A stretch of 34,225 nucleotides of DNA from contig CAZBWE010000017.1 of assembly GCA_964495465.1 (NCBI GenBank), forward strand, positions 1 to 34,225, given 5' to 3'. How positions within the stretch are numbered: the first letter of the stretch is position 1; the number at the start of each line of letters is the position of its first letter. The notes below the pieces were generated by a model. That model had not been told where the DNA came from. It searched no databases and saw nothing but the letters and a program-made list of their open reading frames with translations. Positions 24,582 through 31,544 of this stretch are shown here, piece after piece. This DNA comes from CAZBWE01 sp964495465 (lineage in GTDB: Bacteria; Planctomycetota; Phycisphaerae; Sedimentisphaerales; Anaerobacaceae). A program made the position numbers and the translations under genes.

Positions 24582-24612
24582 TTGACAAATAGGAATATAT
24601 ACTATATAGTAT
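24582..24612 (+). promoter_or_regulatory. Consensus sigma-70 promoter overlapped by a palindromic operator
   Basis: TTGACA (24582-24587) and TATAGT (24605-24610) are separated by the ideal 17 bases. The perfect 14-bp palindrome ATACTATATAGTAT (24599-24612) covers the -10 box, so a dimeric repressor bound there would block RNA polymerase. The nearest downstream regulator, at 24906, is a PerR-type protein, making autoregulation of the stress operon plausible. The site resembles AT-rich Fur/PerR boxes in general form only. Confidence 0.65.
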
Positions 24613-24693
24613 TTATTCTGGATATTTTATTGATGCACAGGAGTGTTTTTTCTCCGAGAAACGAAGAAATTTATGATGCTAAAAGGATGAATA

Positions 24694-24762
24694 ATGAGAA
24701 TATTAGCGTATAGAATAGAATATAATGGTCGCTGGAAAATTCTCATATCAGTATTTGCATAA
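24694..24762 (+). CDS. Possible 22-residue leader peptide with hairpin
   Basis: An ATG with AAGGAT upstream opens a short frame (MRILAYRIEYNGRWKILISV, then FA) that ends at TAA, in the 295-base leader between the promoter and perR. The same DNA can fold as a stem: TGAGAAT (24695-24701) with ATTCTCA (24739-24745), and TTAGCG with CGCTGG inside it. It may be a translated leader or only a structured 5' UTR. Confidence 0.3.
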   Translation: MRILAYRIEYNGRWKILISVFA

Positions 24763-24905
24763 GAAAAAGACTGCTTCTTTTAAACACAAAGTAAGAGTTG
24801 ACAGCATCTGAAAAGCTGATATTTTGTCGTTGGTGGTGTCTGTGTCAGGCAAATAGAAGAAAGGGCAAGGAGCTTAATTACAAAAAATAACAGAGAAAGC
24901 GTTTT

Positions 24906-25364
24906 ATGCCGAAAAGTAGCGTTAGCGGACAATTGGAGCAGAAAATATCTTCATTTCGTTTAAAATGTCGTAAAAGAGGGCTAAGAGTTACGCCGCAGAG
25001 GGTGGTTGTCTATAGGATTTTGGTTGAATCTAATGAGCACCCATCCGCAGAAAGAGTATATCAGCAGGCAAGGAAGGAACTGCCGAATATTTCGTTCGAT
25101 ACTGTGAACAGAACGTTGCTGACGCTGAATGAAATTGGTGCGGCCTTAGTAGTTGAAGGTTCGGGCGATGCCAAGCGTTTTGACGGAAATCTGGAGAAGC
25201 ATCAGCATTTTAAATGTATAAAGTGCAAAAGAATTATTGATTTTCACTACAAACCATTTGACAATATACCCGTACCTAAAGTTATTAGCGGGAAGTTTAA
25301 GATATTGAGAAGGACCGTATATTTTGAGGGGATTTGTGATTTGTGCAATAGAGTTAGAAAATGA
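24906..25364 (+). CDS. perR: PerR-type peroxide-sensing regulator (Fur family)
   Basis: This 152-residue metal-dependent repressor has an N-terminal winged helix (about 20-85; 'LRVTPQRVVVYRIL', 'FDTVNRTLLTLNEIG') and a C-terminal dimerisation domain. A structural zinc site is formed by Cys104/Cys107 and Cys144/Cys147. The regulatory site residues His45, Asp93, His99, His101 and Asp112 keep exactly the spacing of His37, Asp85, His91, His93 and Asp104 of Bacillus PerR. The Asp at the last position separates PerR from Fur, which has Glu there. With Fe(II) it should repress until peroxide oxidises the His ligands. It heads a cluster of peroxide and superoxide defence genes, and a promoter-palindrome unit lies 295 bases upstream. 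Confidence 0.88.
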   Translation: MPKSSVSGQLEQKISSFRLKCRKRGLRVTPQRVVVYRILVESNEHPSAERVYQQARKELPNISFDTVNRTLLTLNEIGAALVVEGSGDAKRFDGNLEKHQHFKCIKCKRIIDFHYKPFDNIPVPKVISGKFKILRRTVYFEGICDLCNRVRK

Positions 25365-25396
25365 GAAGGAACGTTTACGTTAAAGGAGGTTAATAA

Positions 25397-25969
25397 ATGA
25401 ATCTGAAAGGTACACAGACTGAAAAGAATTTATTGACGGCGTTTTCAGGTGAGTCTCAGGCGAGGAACCGTTACACATATTTTGCCAGCCAGGCGAGAAA
25501 AGAGGGCTACGAACAAATTGCGGCCATTTTTGAAGAGACCGCCAATCAGGAAAAAGAGCACGCCAAACGCGAGTTCAAGTTTCTTCAGGGCGGTGAAGTG
25601 GAGATTGCTGCTGCGTTTCCTGCCGGTGTTATTGGCAATACTTTTGAGAATTTGGAGCAAGCGTCGGCGGGTGAGAACTATGAAACAACCGAGATGTATC
25701 CGGGTTTTGCAGAGGTCGCCGACGAAGAAGGATTTAAGGAGATTGCAGAGGTGTTTAGGAAAATAGCTGTTGCTGAAGCTCGCCACAGGGACCGTTACAT
25801 TGCCTTGGCAAAGAATATTACTGATGGTAAAGTTTTTAAACGGGAAAAATCCGTCCGCTGGGTGTGTAGGAACTGCGGCTACGTCCATGAGGGTGCAGAA
25901 GCGCCCGCTGTGTGCCCTTCCTGCGCACATCCACAGGCGCATTTCGAATTGGAAGCAACAAACTATTAA
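25397..25969 (+). CDS. rbr: Rubrerythrin (peroxide reductase)
   Basis: This 190-residue cytoplasmic diiron protein reduces hydrogen peroxide to water with electrons from rubredoxin. The ferritin-like domain shows Glu19 ('FSGESQARNRY'), Glu52 and His55 ('NQEKEHAKRE'), Glu93 ('AGENYE') and Glu127/His130 ('VAEARHRDRY'). A rubredoxin-like FeS4 domain follows, with Cys157, Cys160, Cys173 and Cys176. AAAGGAGG precedes the ATG, a very strong ribosome site. It begins 33 bases after perR and is probably the main PerR-controlled gene. Confidence 0.94.
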   Translation: MNLKGTQTEKNLLTAFSGESQARNRYTYFASQARKEGYEQIAAIFEETANQEKEHAKREFKFLQGGEVEIAAAFPAGVIGNTFENLEQASAGENYETTEMYPGFAEVADEEGFKEIAEVFRKIAVAEARHRDRYIALAKNITDGKVFKREKSVRWVCRNCGYVHEGAEAPAVCPSCAHPQAHFELEATNY

Positions 25970-26040
25970 AATAGAAACCAAATATTGGTTTAGTAAGTGT
26001 TAAAAAATGACAATTGAAACCATCAATTTGAAAGGGGTAA

Positions 26041-26418
26041 ATGATGGCTGAGAAACTTCAAGTCTATAAATGTAACGTTTGCGGAAATATTGTGGAAGTC
26101 CTTCACGGTGGGGCCGGTGAGCTGGTTTGTTGCGGTCAGCCGATGGAACTTCTCGTTGCAAAAACTGCCGATGAAGGCAAAGAAAAGCACGTGCCGGTGA
26201 TTGAGAAGATTGACGGCGGCATCAAGGTAAAAATCGGAAGCGTCCCTCATCCGATGGAAGAGAAACATCATATAGAGTGGATTGAGGTTATTGCCGACGG
26301 AAAGGCCTACCGGCAGTTCCTCAAAGCTGGCGATGTGCCTGAAGCCGTGTTCAATATTAAGGCCGGTACCATTTCCGCACGGGAGCATTGCAATATTCAT
26401 GGGCTTTGGAAAGGATAG
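26041..26418 (+). CDS. dfx: Desulfoferrodoxin (superoxide reductase)
   Basis: This 125-residue two-centre superoxide reductase converts superoxide to hydrogen peroxide without making oxygen. Center I, a desulforedoxin-type FeS4 site, is formed by Cys11, Cys14, Cys30 and Cys31. The catalytic center II has His50, His70, His76, Cys117 and His120, with the EKH motif containing Glu48 and Lys49. All ligands are present. Two adjacent ATGs (26041 and 26044) are possible starts, with AAAGGGG upstream. The peroxide it makes would be removed by the rubrerythrin encoded just upstream. Confidence 0.95.
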   Translation: MMAEKLQVYKCNVCGNIVEVLHGGAGELVCCGQPMELLVAKTADEGKEKHVPVIEKIDGGIKVKIGSVPHPMEEKHHIEWIEVIADGKAYRQFLKAGDVPEAVFNIKAGTISAREHCNIHGLWKG

Positions 26419-26421
26419 GAA

Positions 26422-26943
26422 ATGATTAGCAAGAAGATGGAAGAGGCCTTGAACGGACAGGTCAATGCTGAGATGTACTCGGCATATCTATACCTGTCGA
26501 TGGAGTCTTATTTCAAGTCGTTGAATTTAAACGGTTTTGCCAACTGGATGAGGGTGCAGACACAGGAAGAGATGATGCATGCGATGAAGATTTATGATTT
26601 CATAAATGAACGCGGCGGCAAAGTAACCTTAAAGGCCATCGAAGGGCCTCCGACAGAGTGGAAATCACCGCTGGTGGTTTTCGAGGCGGTTTATACGCAT
26701 GAACAGAAAGTGACAGGGCTGATTAACAAGCTGGTGGATTTGGCTATTGAAGAAAAAGACCATGCGACGAATTCCTTTTTGCAGTGGTTTGTTAATGAGC
26801 AGGTTGAAGAAGAATCGTCCGCTGATGAGATAGTGCAGCAGATGAAAAATATGGAAAATGCCCCGAGCGGGCTGTTTATGCTCGACCGTGAATTGGGACA
26901 GCGTGTATTTACGCCGCCGGCTGCGGCAGAAAGAGGTGCATAA
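26422..26943 (+). CDS. ftnA: Bacterial ferritin (FtnA type)
   Basis: This 173-residue four-helix iron-storage protein has the complete ferroxidase site: Glu17, Glu50, His53, Glu94, Gln127 and Glu130. It would assemble as a 24-subunit cage that oxidises and stores iron, limiting Fenton chemistry. It starts three bases after the desulfoferrodoxin stop and its own stop overlaps the next start, showing tight operon organisation. Confidence 0.93.
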   Translation: MISKKMEEALNGQVNAEMYSAYLYLSMESYFKSLNLNGFANWMRVQTQEEMMHAMKIYDFINERGGKVTLKAIEGPPTEWKSPLVVFEAVYTHEQKVTGLINKLVDLAIEEKDHATNSFLQWFVNEQVEEESSADEIVQQMKNMENAPSGLFMLDRELGQRVFTPPAAAERGA

Positions 26944-27431
26944 TGGGTATTACTTTTAATGCTGATGAAATCTTCGAGATGGCCGAAGAAATAGAAAGAA
27001 ACGGGGCCAGGTTTTATCGCCAGGCGGCGGAAAACTCCTCGGATAAGCAGACAAAGCAAATGCTGCTTGCTCTGGCTGCTATGGAGGATGACCATCTGGA
27101 TACCTTCGAGAAAATGAGGAAAGAGCTCAGCGGCCAGGAGAAGGGCTGGACAACTTTCGACCCTGATAATCAATCAGCTTTGTATCTACAGACGATGGCT
27201 GACGCTCGGGGTTATGAGGGCAAAATTACTCCAGAAAAAGAACTGACCGGCAAAGAGACGCCGAAGGAAATCATCAATATAGCTGTGAATTCTGAAAATG
27301 AGTCGGTTGTTTTTTACCTGGGTTTGAAAGAATTAGTGCCTGCTAAGGCCGGCAGAGACAAAATCGAGAAGATTATTATGGAGGAAATTAACCATATTAC
27401 GGTTCTGCTGAAAAGGCTTAGGTCTATGTAA
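26943..27431 (+). CDS. Rubrerythrin-like diiron protein (ferritin family)
   Basis: This 162-residue ferritin-like superfamily protein has two helical halves. The first has 'EIERNGARFYRQAAE' and 'MEDDHLDTF' (Glu48, His51). The second has 'NSENESVVFYLGLKEL' and 'MEEINHITVL' (Glu148, His151). These give paired E...ExxH diiron motifs. No rubredoxin domain is attached. It overlaps the ferritin stop (TAATG). The exact substrate is unknown; peroxide reduction or iron handling is likely given the neighbours. Confidence 0.8.
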   Translation: MGITFNADEIFEMAEEIERNGARFYRQAAENSSDKQTKQMLLALAAMEDDHLDTFEKMRKELSGQEKGWTTFDPDNQSALYLQTMADARGYEGKITPEKELTGKETPKEIINIAVNSENESVVFYLGLKELVPAKAGRDKIEKIIMEEINHITVLLKRLRSM

Positions 27432-27603
27432 TAGAGGGTTAAGCTCGATTTTAAGTTAACCGCTCGAGGCAAAACTGTCTATGGAGAGACAGATGGTTGA
27501 TTTGCAATCTCTATTTTGTCGCAACAGTCGCCGATGCCTTTTGTCGACCGGTTTTGGATTAAGAACCGAACCAAAATAAAAAACCAGGGAAGGAGAAATA
27601 CAA

Positions 27604-27768
27604 ATGAAAAAGTATAAATGTCTTATTTGCGGTTATATTTACGACCTGGCCAAGGGCGACCCTGATAACGGAGTAGAACCCGGCACAAGTTTTGAGGACT
27701 TGCCGGATGACTGGGTGTGCCCGGAATGTGGGGCCAGCAAAGACCAATTTGAGCCCGTTGAGGGTTAA
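27604..27768 (+). CDS. Rubredoxin
   Basis: This is a 54-residue electron carrier with a single FeS4 site: 'CLICGYIYD' (Cys6, Cys9) and 'VCPECGASK' (Cys39, Cys42), plus the family core 'GVEPGTSFEDLPDDWVCP'. It should deliver electrons to rubrerythrin and desulfoferrodoxin encoded upstream. GGAAGGAG precedes the ATG. The 172-base gap before it contains a small stem (27475-27492) but no other gene. A dedicated rubredoxin reductase is not in the window. Confidence 0.95.
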   Translation: MKKYKCLICGYIYDLAKGDPDNGVEPGTSFEDLPDDWVCPECGASKDQFEPVEG

Positions 27769-27786
27769 AGTAGCAGGATTAGCATT

Positions 27787-29337
27787 ATGCAGGAAATTCG
27801 GCCGGCCGTAGCTCAAAAGGGTAATCTATGGGTTGAGGCAGCAGTTCCGCCAAACGCGTTTGTTGTTTTTGGGGCGTCCGGAGACTTGGCTCAGCGCAAG
27901 CTGCTGCCGAGCATTTTCGATATTTTTGAAAAGCGTTTGCTTGATGAAAGGTTTTATCTTTTAGGTTGCGGTAGGAAGGAGCTGTCGGACAGAGAGTTTC
28001 GCGAAATCGCACGGCGGTCAATAAAGGAAAATGTCAGTGATGTATCAGCAAAGGATTTAAGTTCTTTTACGCAAAAGCTCTACTATATAGACGGCGATTA
28101 CAGCGATGATGCGTTCTATGACAATATTAAGGCAAGGTCTGCCGAATTTGATAAACAGCGCAGAGTTGACGGCAGTCGTATTTTTTACCTTGCTGTTCCG
28201 CCGTTTTTGTATGGCACGATAGTTGAGCGGCTCGGTTCAGCAGGCCTGTCGTGTCCGGCTAACCTGGATTTGAAGCAGCGTGTCCGGCTGGTTGTGGAAA
28301 AGCCGTTCGGCAACGACCTGAAAAGTGCCATAGAGCTGGATAATGCGATTCATCAGTGTTTTGACGAATCGCAGATTTATCGCATAGACCACTATCTCGG
28401 AAAAGATACCGTCCAGAATATTCTGATGTTCCGTTTTGCCAATGCCATTTTTGAGCCGGTCTGGAATCGCAATTTCATTGACCACGTTCAGATTACAATA
28501 TCTGAGTCTGTCGGAGTCGAGCATCGCGGCGGTTATTATGATAAAGCCGGAGCTATTAGGGACATTTTTCAGAATCATATGCTCCAGATGCTTTCTTTGA
28601 TAGCGATGGAGCCGCCTGTGTCATTTGAGCCGGACCATATAAGGGATGAGAAAGCAAAATTGCTGCAATCAGTTCGGCAAATTAAATCTGAACAGATAAA
28701 CGATTTTTGGGTCCGTGGTCAATATGAAACCGGCTCGATTAACGGCAAACAGGTTGTTGGGTATCGGGAGGAACCATATGTTGATGCAAATTCCAAAACA
28801 GAAACTTTCGTCGCTGCAAAGCTCTTTATTGACAACTGGAGGTGGAAGGATGTGCCGTTTTATCTTCGAACCGGCAAACGGCTTGCGAAAAAAGTTACCG
28901 AAATCGCTGTAACATTCAAAAGAGTTCCGCATTCTTTGTTTATTTCAACCGGCCTTGGAGATATACCTGCTAATATCCTCATATTCCAGATTCAGCCGGA
29001 GGAAGGTATTTCCCTTAGCTTTCAGGCCAAGCAGCCCGGCTCAAAACTTTGTATGAGCACGTTGAATATGAATTTTAAGTACAGCGATGTCTTTGGCGTT
29101 GAGATGCCTGAAGCTTACCAGAGATTGCTTCTGGATTGCATGGTTGGCGACCAGACGCTTTTTACAAGACAGGATAGCGTGGATTTATCCTGGCGATTAT
29201 TGACACCTATATTGCAGGCCTGGGAGAGTGACGCTTCTATCCCTTGCCGGTATCCGGCGGGTTCGGAAAGTTTCCCTGAGGCGGATAATCTTATCGAAAC
29301 CGATGGCCGAAAGTGGCGAAAACTCGTCAAAAGCTGA
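27787..29337 (+). CDS. zwf: Glucose-6-phosphate 1-dehydrogenase
   Basis: This 516-residue enzyme oxidises glucose 6-phosphate to 6-phosphogluconolactone and makes NADPH. The nucleotide-binding loop is GASGDL (29-34). EKPFG (171-175) and the active-site RIDHYLGK (199-206), with the catalytic His in the family motif, are intact. 'FYLRTGKRL' lies in the C-terminal domain. It starts 18 bases after rubredoxin, inside the oxidative-stress cluster, suggesting a role in feeding NADPH to peroxide and superoxide reduction. Phosphogluconolactonase and 6-phosphogluconate dehydrogenase are not adjacent. Confidence 0.95.
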   Translation: MQEIRPAVAQKGNLWVEAAVPPNAFVVFGASGDLAQRKLLPSIFDIFEKRLLDERFYLLGCGRKELSDREFREIARRSIKENVSDVSAKDLSSFTQKLYYIDGDYSDDAFYDNIKARSAEFDKQRRVDGSRIFYLAVPPFLYGTIVERLGSAGLSCPANLDLKQRVRLVVEKPFGNDLKSAIELDNAIHQCFDESQIYRIDHYLGKDTVQNILMFRFANAIFEPVWNRNFIDHVQITISESVGVEHRGGYYDKAGAIRDIFQNHMLQMLSLIAMEPPVSFEPDHIRDEKAKLLQSVRQIKSEQINDFWVRGQYETGSINGKQVVGYREEPYVDANSKTETFVAAKLFIDNWRWKDVPFYLRTGKRLAKKVTEIAVTFKRVPHSLFISTGLGDIPANILIFQIQPEEGISLSFQAKQPGSKLCMSTLNMNFKYSDVFGVEMPEAYQRLLLDCMVGDQTLFTRQDSVDLSWRLLTPILQAWESDASIPCRYPAGSESFPEADNLIETDGRKWRKLVKS

Positions 29338-29403
29338 TGAGCGAGTATGGCCATATCAACAGGTGGAAAAAGATGTTGGAATCTGAGGTAAGTCGGTAAG
29401 AGT

Positions 29404-30216
29404 ATGGGAATTCATAGTGTCTCGATAGCTTTGGGATTGACGTTGTTTGCCGGTCTTTCGACCGGCTTTGGCAGTGCCCTGGCATTTTTTGCAAAGCGAA
29501 CCAACACAAAGCTGCTTTCCGGCGCCCTTGGTTTTTCAGCGGGCGTTATGATATACGTTTCGTTTGTTGAGATATTTCCCGAAGCAAAGCAATGTCTTGT
29601 CGTTGACTTGGGCCAAGCTAACGGATACTGGGCTGCTGTTGCGTCATTTTTCGCAGGCATTATTTTTATTGGTATTATAGACAGGCTCGTGCCGGACTTT
29701 GAAAATCCGCACGAGGCCCACAGAGCCGAGGAGATGGACGAGCCGGATTTGGCAGCTAAATTCAATAAGCTCTACAGAATGGGTCTGTTTACCGCGCTGG
29801 CAATTGCGATTCACAATTTCCCGGAGGGATTTGCCACCTTTATGAGCGCCCTGAAGGATACGAAGCTCGGAATAGCGATAGCTGTCGCTATAGCGATACA
29901 TAATATTCCCGAAGGTATTGCGGTTTCGATTCCTGTATTTTATGCGACGGGCAGCAGGAAAAAGGCGTTCGTTTATTCGTTTCTTTCAGGCCTCGCTGAG
30001 CCGGTTGGTGCATTGGTCGGCTATTTGGTTCTTTTTTCGTTTCTTAACGATATAGTTTTCGGAATAGTCTTTGCCTCGGTGGCGGGCATTATGGTATTTA
30101 TATCGCTCGATGAGCTTCTGCCGGCTGCGAGAGAATATGGCCATCCTCATCTGGCGGCTTATGGACTGGTTGCGGGTATGATGGTTATGGCCCTGGGTTT
30201 GCTTCTATTCTTATGA
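29404..30216 (+). CDS. zupT: ZIP-family metal transporter (ZupT-like)
   Basis: This 270-residue inner-membrane transporter of divalent metals (zinc, and iron or manganese in relatives) has about eight hydrophobic helices. The two metal-binding motifs of the family, HNFPEG (137-142) and HNIPEG (166-171), are present, and a cytoplasmic acidic loop ('EAHRAEEMDEPD') lies near 104-115. GAGGTAAG lies upstream of the ATG. In this cluster, import of iron or manganese for the diiron enzymes, or of zinc for PerR, is plausible. The metal cannot be told from sequence. Confidence 0.9.
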   Translation: MGIHSVSIALGLTLFAGLSTGFGSALAFFAKRTNTKLLSGALGFSAGVMIYVSFVEIFPEAKQCLVVDLGQANGYWAAVASFFAGIIFIGIIDRLVPDFENPHEAHRAEEMDEPDLAAKFNKLYRMGLFTALAIAIHNFPEGFATFMSALKDTKLGIAIAVAIAIHNIPEGIAVSIPVFYATGSRKKAFVYSFLSGLAEPVGALVGYLVLFSFLNDIVFGIVFASVAGIMVFISLDELLPAAREYGHPHLAAYGLVAGMMVMALGLLLFL

Positions 30217-30268
30217 GCAGCCGCAAAGATTGGAATGTAAGGAATAAGATTATTACAAGGAGATTAAT

Positions 30269-30931
30269 ATGCTGAAAGACGGCGAAAAAGGGGTAATCAT
30301 TCAGCGGGATAAACAGACCTATGCAGTGGCGCCGCATATTCCGTGTGGTGTCGTTCAGCCGGGAACTTTGCGCAAGCTTGCCGATGTGGCTGAGAAGTAT
30401 GGAGCGGCGGCGCTTAAAATAACCAGCGCTGCAAGAATCGCAATTGTAGGTTTGAAGGAAGAGGATGTTGATAACGTCTGGTCCGAGCTTGAGATGCGGC
30501 CCGGTGCGGCGATTGGGCTTTGCGTAAGGAGCGTCAAGGCCTGTCCGGGAACGACTTTTTGCAAACGTGGCATTCAGGATAGTCTGGCTATGGGAATGAA
30601 GCTTGATGAGAAATATCACGGACTTGATCTGCCGGGAAAGCTGAAAATTGGCGTGAGCGGTTGTCCCAATCAGTGCGGCGAGACCTGCATCAAGGATGTC
30701 GGCCTGGTCGGTATGCCGAAGGGCTGGAAGCTGCTGGTCGGTGGAAATGGCGGAGCAAAGCCGAGATTATCGCGTGAGCTTGCCGCAGAGCTCTCGCAGG
30801 TGCAGGCACTTGAGCTGGTTGATAAGATTATCCGATACTATAAAACTAATGCCAGGCCGCATCAGAGGTTGGGCTCGATGATTGAGAAGATGGGCTTCGA
30901 GGAATTTGAGACAGCGGTGCTCGGTGAATAA
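30269..30931 (+). CDS. Small siroheme sulfite/nitrite reductase-like protein
   Basis: This 220-residue protein has the siroheme-[4Fe-4S] domain of the sulfite/nitrite reductase family. The cluster motifs are CPGTTFC (Cys92, Cys98; C-x5-C) and CPNQC (Cys132, Cys136; C-x3-C), the latter within the typical 'GVSGCPNQCGE'. The N-terminal part ('VAPHIPCGVV', 'GAAALKITSAARIAIVGL') matches the ferrite-like half-domain. The length fits the low-molecular-weight assimilatory-type sulfite reductases of anaerobes such as Desulfovibrio and methanogens. It has an AAGGAG ribosome site. Sulfite, nitrite or another oxyanion could be the substrate; it may also act in detoxification, given the neighbours. Confidence 0.85.
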   Translation: MLKDGEKGVIIQRDKQTYAVAPHIPCGVVQPGTLRKLADVAEKYGAAALKITSAARIAIVGLKEEDVDNVWSELEMRPGAAIGLCVRSVKACPGTTFCKRGIQDSLAMGMKLDEKYHGLDLPGKLKIGVSGCPNQCGETCIKDVGLVGMPKGWKLLVGGNGGAKPRLSRELAAELSQVQALELVDKIIRYYKTNARPHQRLGSMIEKMGFEEFETAVLGE

Positions 30932-31014
30932 ACGGCTAAATAACCTATTGGCCAGTTATGTTATGTGTAGAATCCGATGGTTTCGTAAGTTGTTAAACGA
31001 AGGGAAGTGGGGAA

Positions 31015-31497
31015 ATGGATATATTTGAATATGCAATGCAAATGGAGAAAGATGGCGAAGATTATTATCGTCAATTGGCCCAGCAGACTGAGAATAAGGG
31101 ATTAAAAACCATATTAACAATATTAGCAGATGAAGAGGTAAAACACTTTAATACCGTCAAGAAAATGAAAACTGAAAAGCCACAGATGGTTGAAACGACT
31201 ATTTTGTCCAGCGCTAAAAATATTTTTGTTCAGTTGAAAGAATCTGATGAAAAGTTTGGTTCTGATATCGAGCAAAAAGATCTTTACGTAAAGGCCCAGG
31301 ATATCGAAAAGAAAAGCCAGGATTTCTATTTGGAAAAAGCAAACGAAGTAAAAGGAGAATATCAAAAGGACATTTTCTTGAAATTGGCGGAAGAAGAGAA
31401 GAAACATTATTTTTTGCTCGAAAACATAATCGAGTTTATCTCTCGTCCTGAGACTTGGCTTGAAAATGCAGAATTCAATCATCTTGATGAATATTAG
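31015..31497 (+). CDS. Ferritin-like / rubrerythrin-family diiron protein
   Basis: This 160-residue protein with two helical halves carries diiron motifs: 'MEKDGEDYYRQLA' and 'DEEVKHFNTV' (Glu41, His44) in the first half, and 'IEKKSQDFYLEKA' and 'EEEKKHYFLLE' (Glu127, His131) in the second. It ends with a conserved-looking 'RPETWLENAEFNHLDEY'. No rubredoxin domain is fused. Together with rubrerythrin, ferritin and the 26943 product it makes four ferritin-superfamily genes within 6.1 kb. A GGGAAGTGGGG ribosome region precedes the ATG. It is related to, but not the same as, the 26943 protein. Confidence 0.8.
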   Translation: MDIFEYAMQMEKDGEDYYRQLAQQTENKGLKTILTILADEEVKHFNTVKKMKTEKPQMVETTILSSAKNIFVQLKESDEKFGSDIEQKDLYVKAQDIEKKSQDFYLEKANEVKGEYQKDIFLKLAEEEKKHYFLLENIIEFISRPETWLENAEFNHLDEY

Positions 31498-31516
31498 GAT
31501 TTCAGAACCATTTGAG

Positions 31517-31530
31517 TTTGTTATAACAAA
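31517..31530. promoter_or_regulatory. Perfect 14-bp palindrome before korA
   Basis: TTTGTTATAACAAA is fully self-complementary and ends 14 bases before the ATG of the 2-oxoacid oxidoreductase gene. It is well placed for a repressor that blocks transcription or translation start. The regulator is unknown. Confidence 0.45.
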
Positions 31531-31544
31531 ACGAAGTTATATCT

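Larger units (their letters stand above)
23663..24905. other. AT-rich intergenic region upstream of perR
   Basis: This gap of about 1.2 kb between the HEAT-repeat gene and perR has no long gene. It contains a perfect inverted repeat at 24096-24111, a set of T-tracts at 24199-24285 with roughly helical spacing, a consensus promoter at 24582-24610 overlapped by a palindrome, and a 22-codon open frame at 24694-24762. An AGGAGG at 24273 is not followed by a usable start codon. No tRNA or known riboswitch pattern was recognised. Confidence 0.6.
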
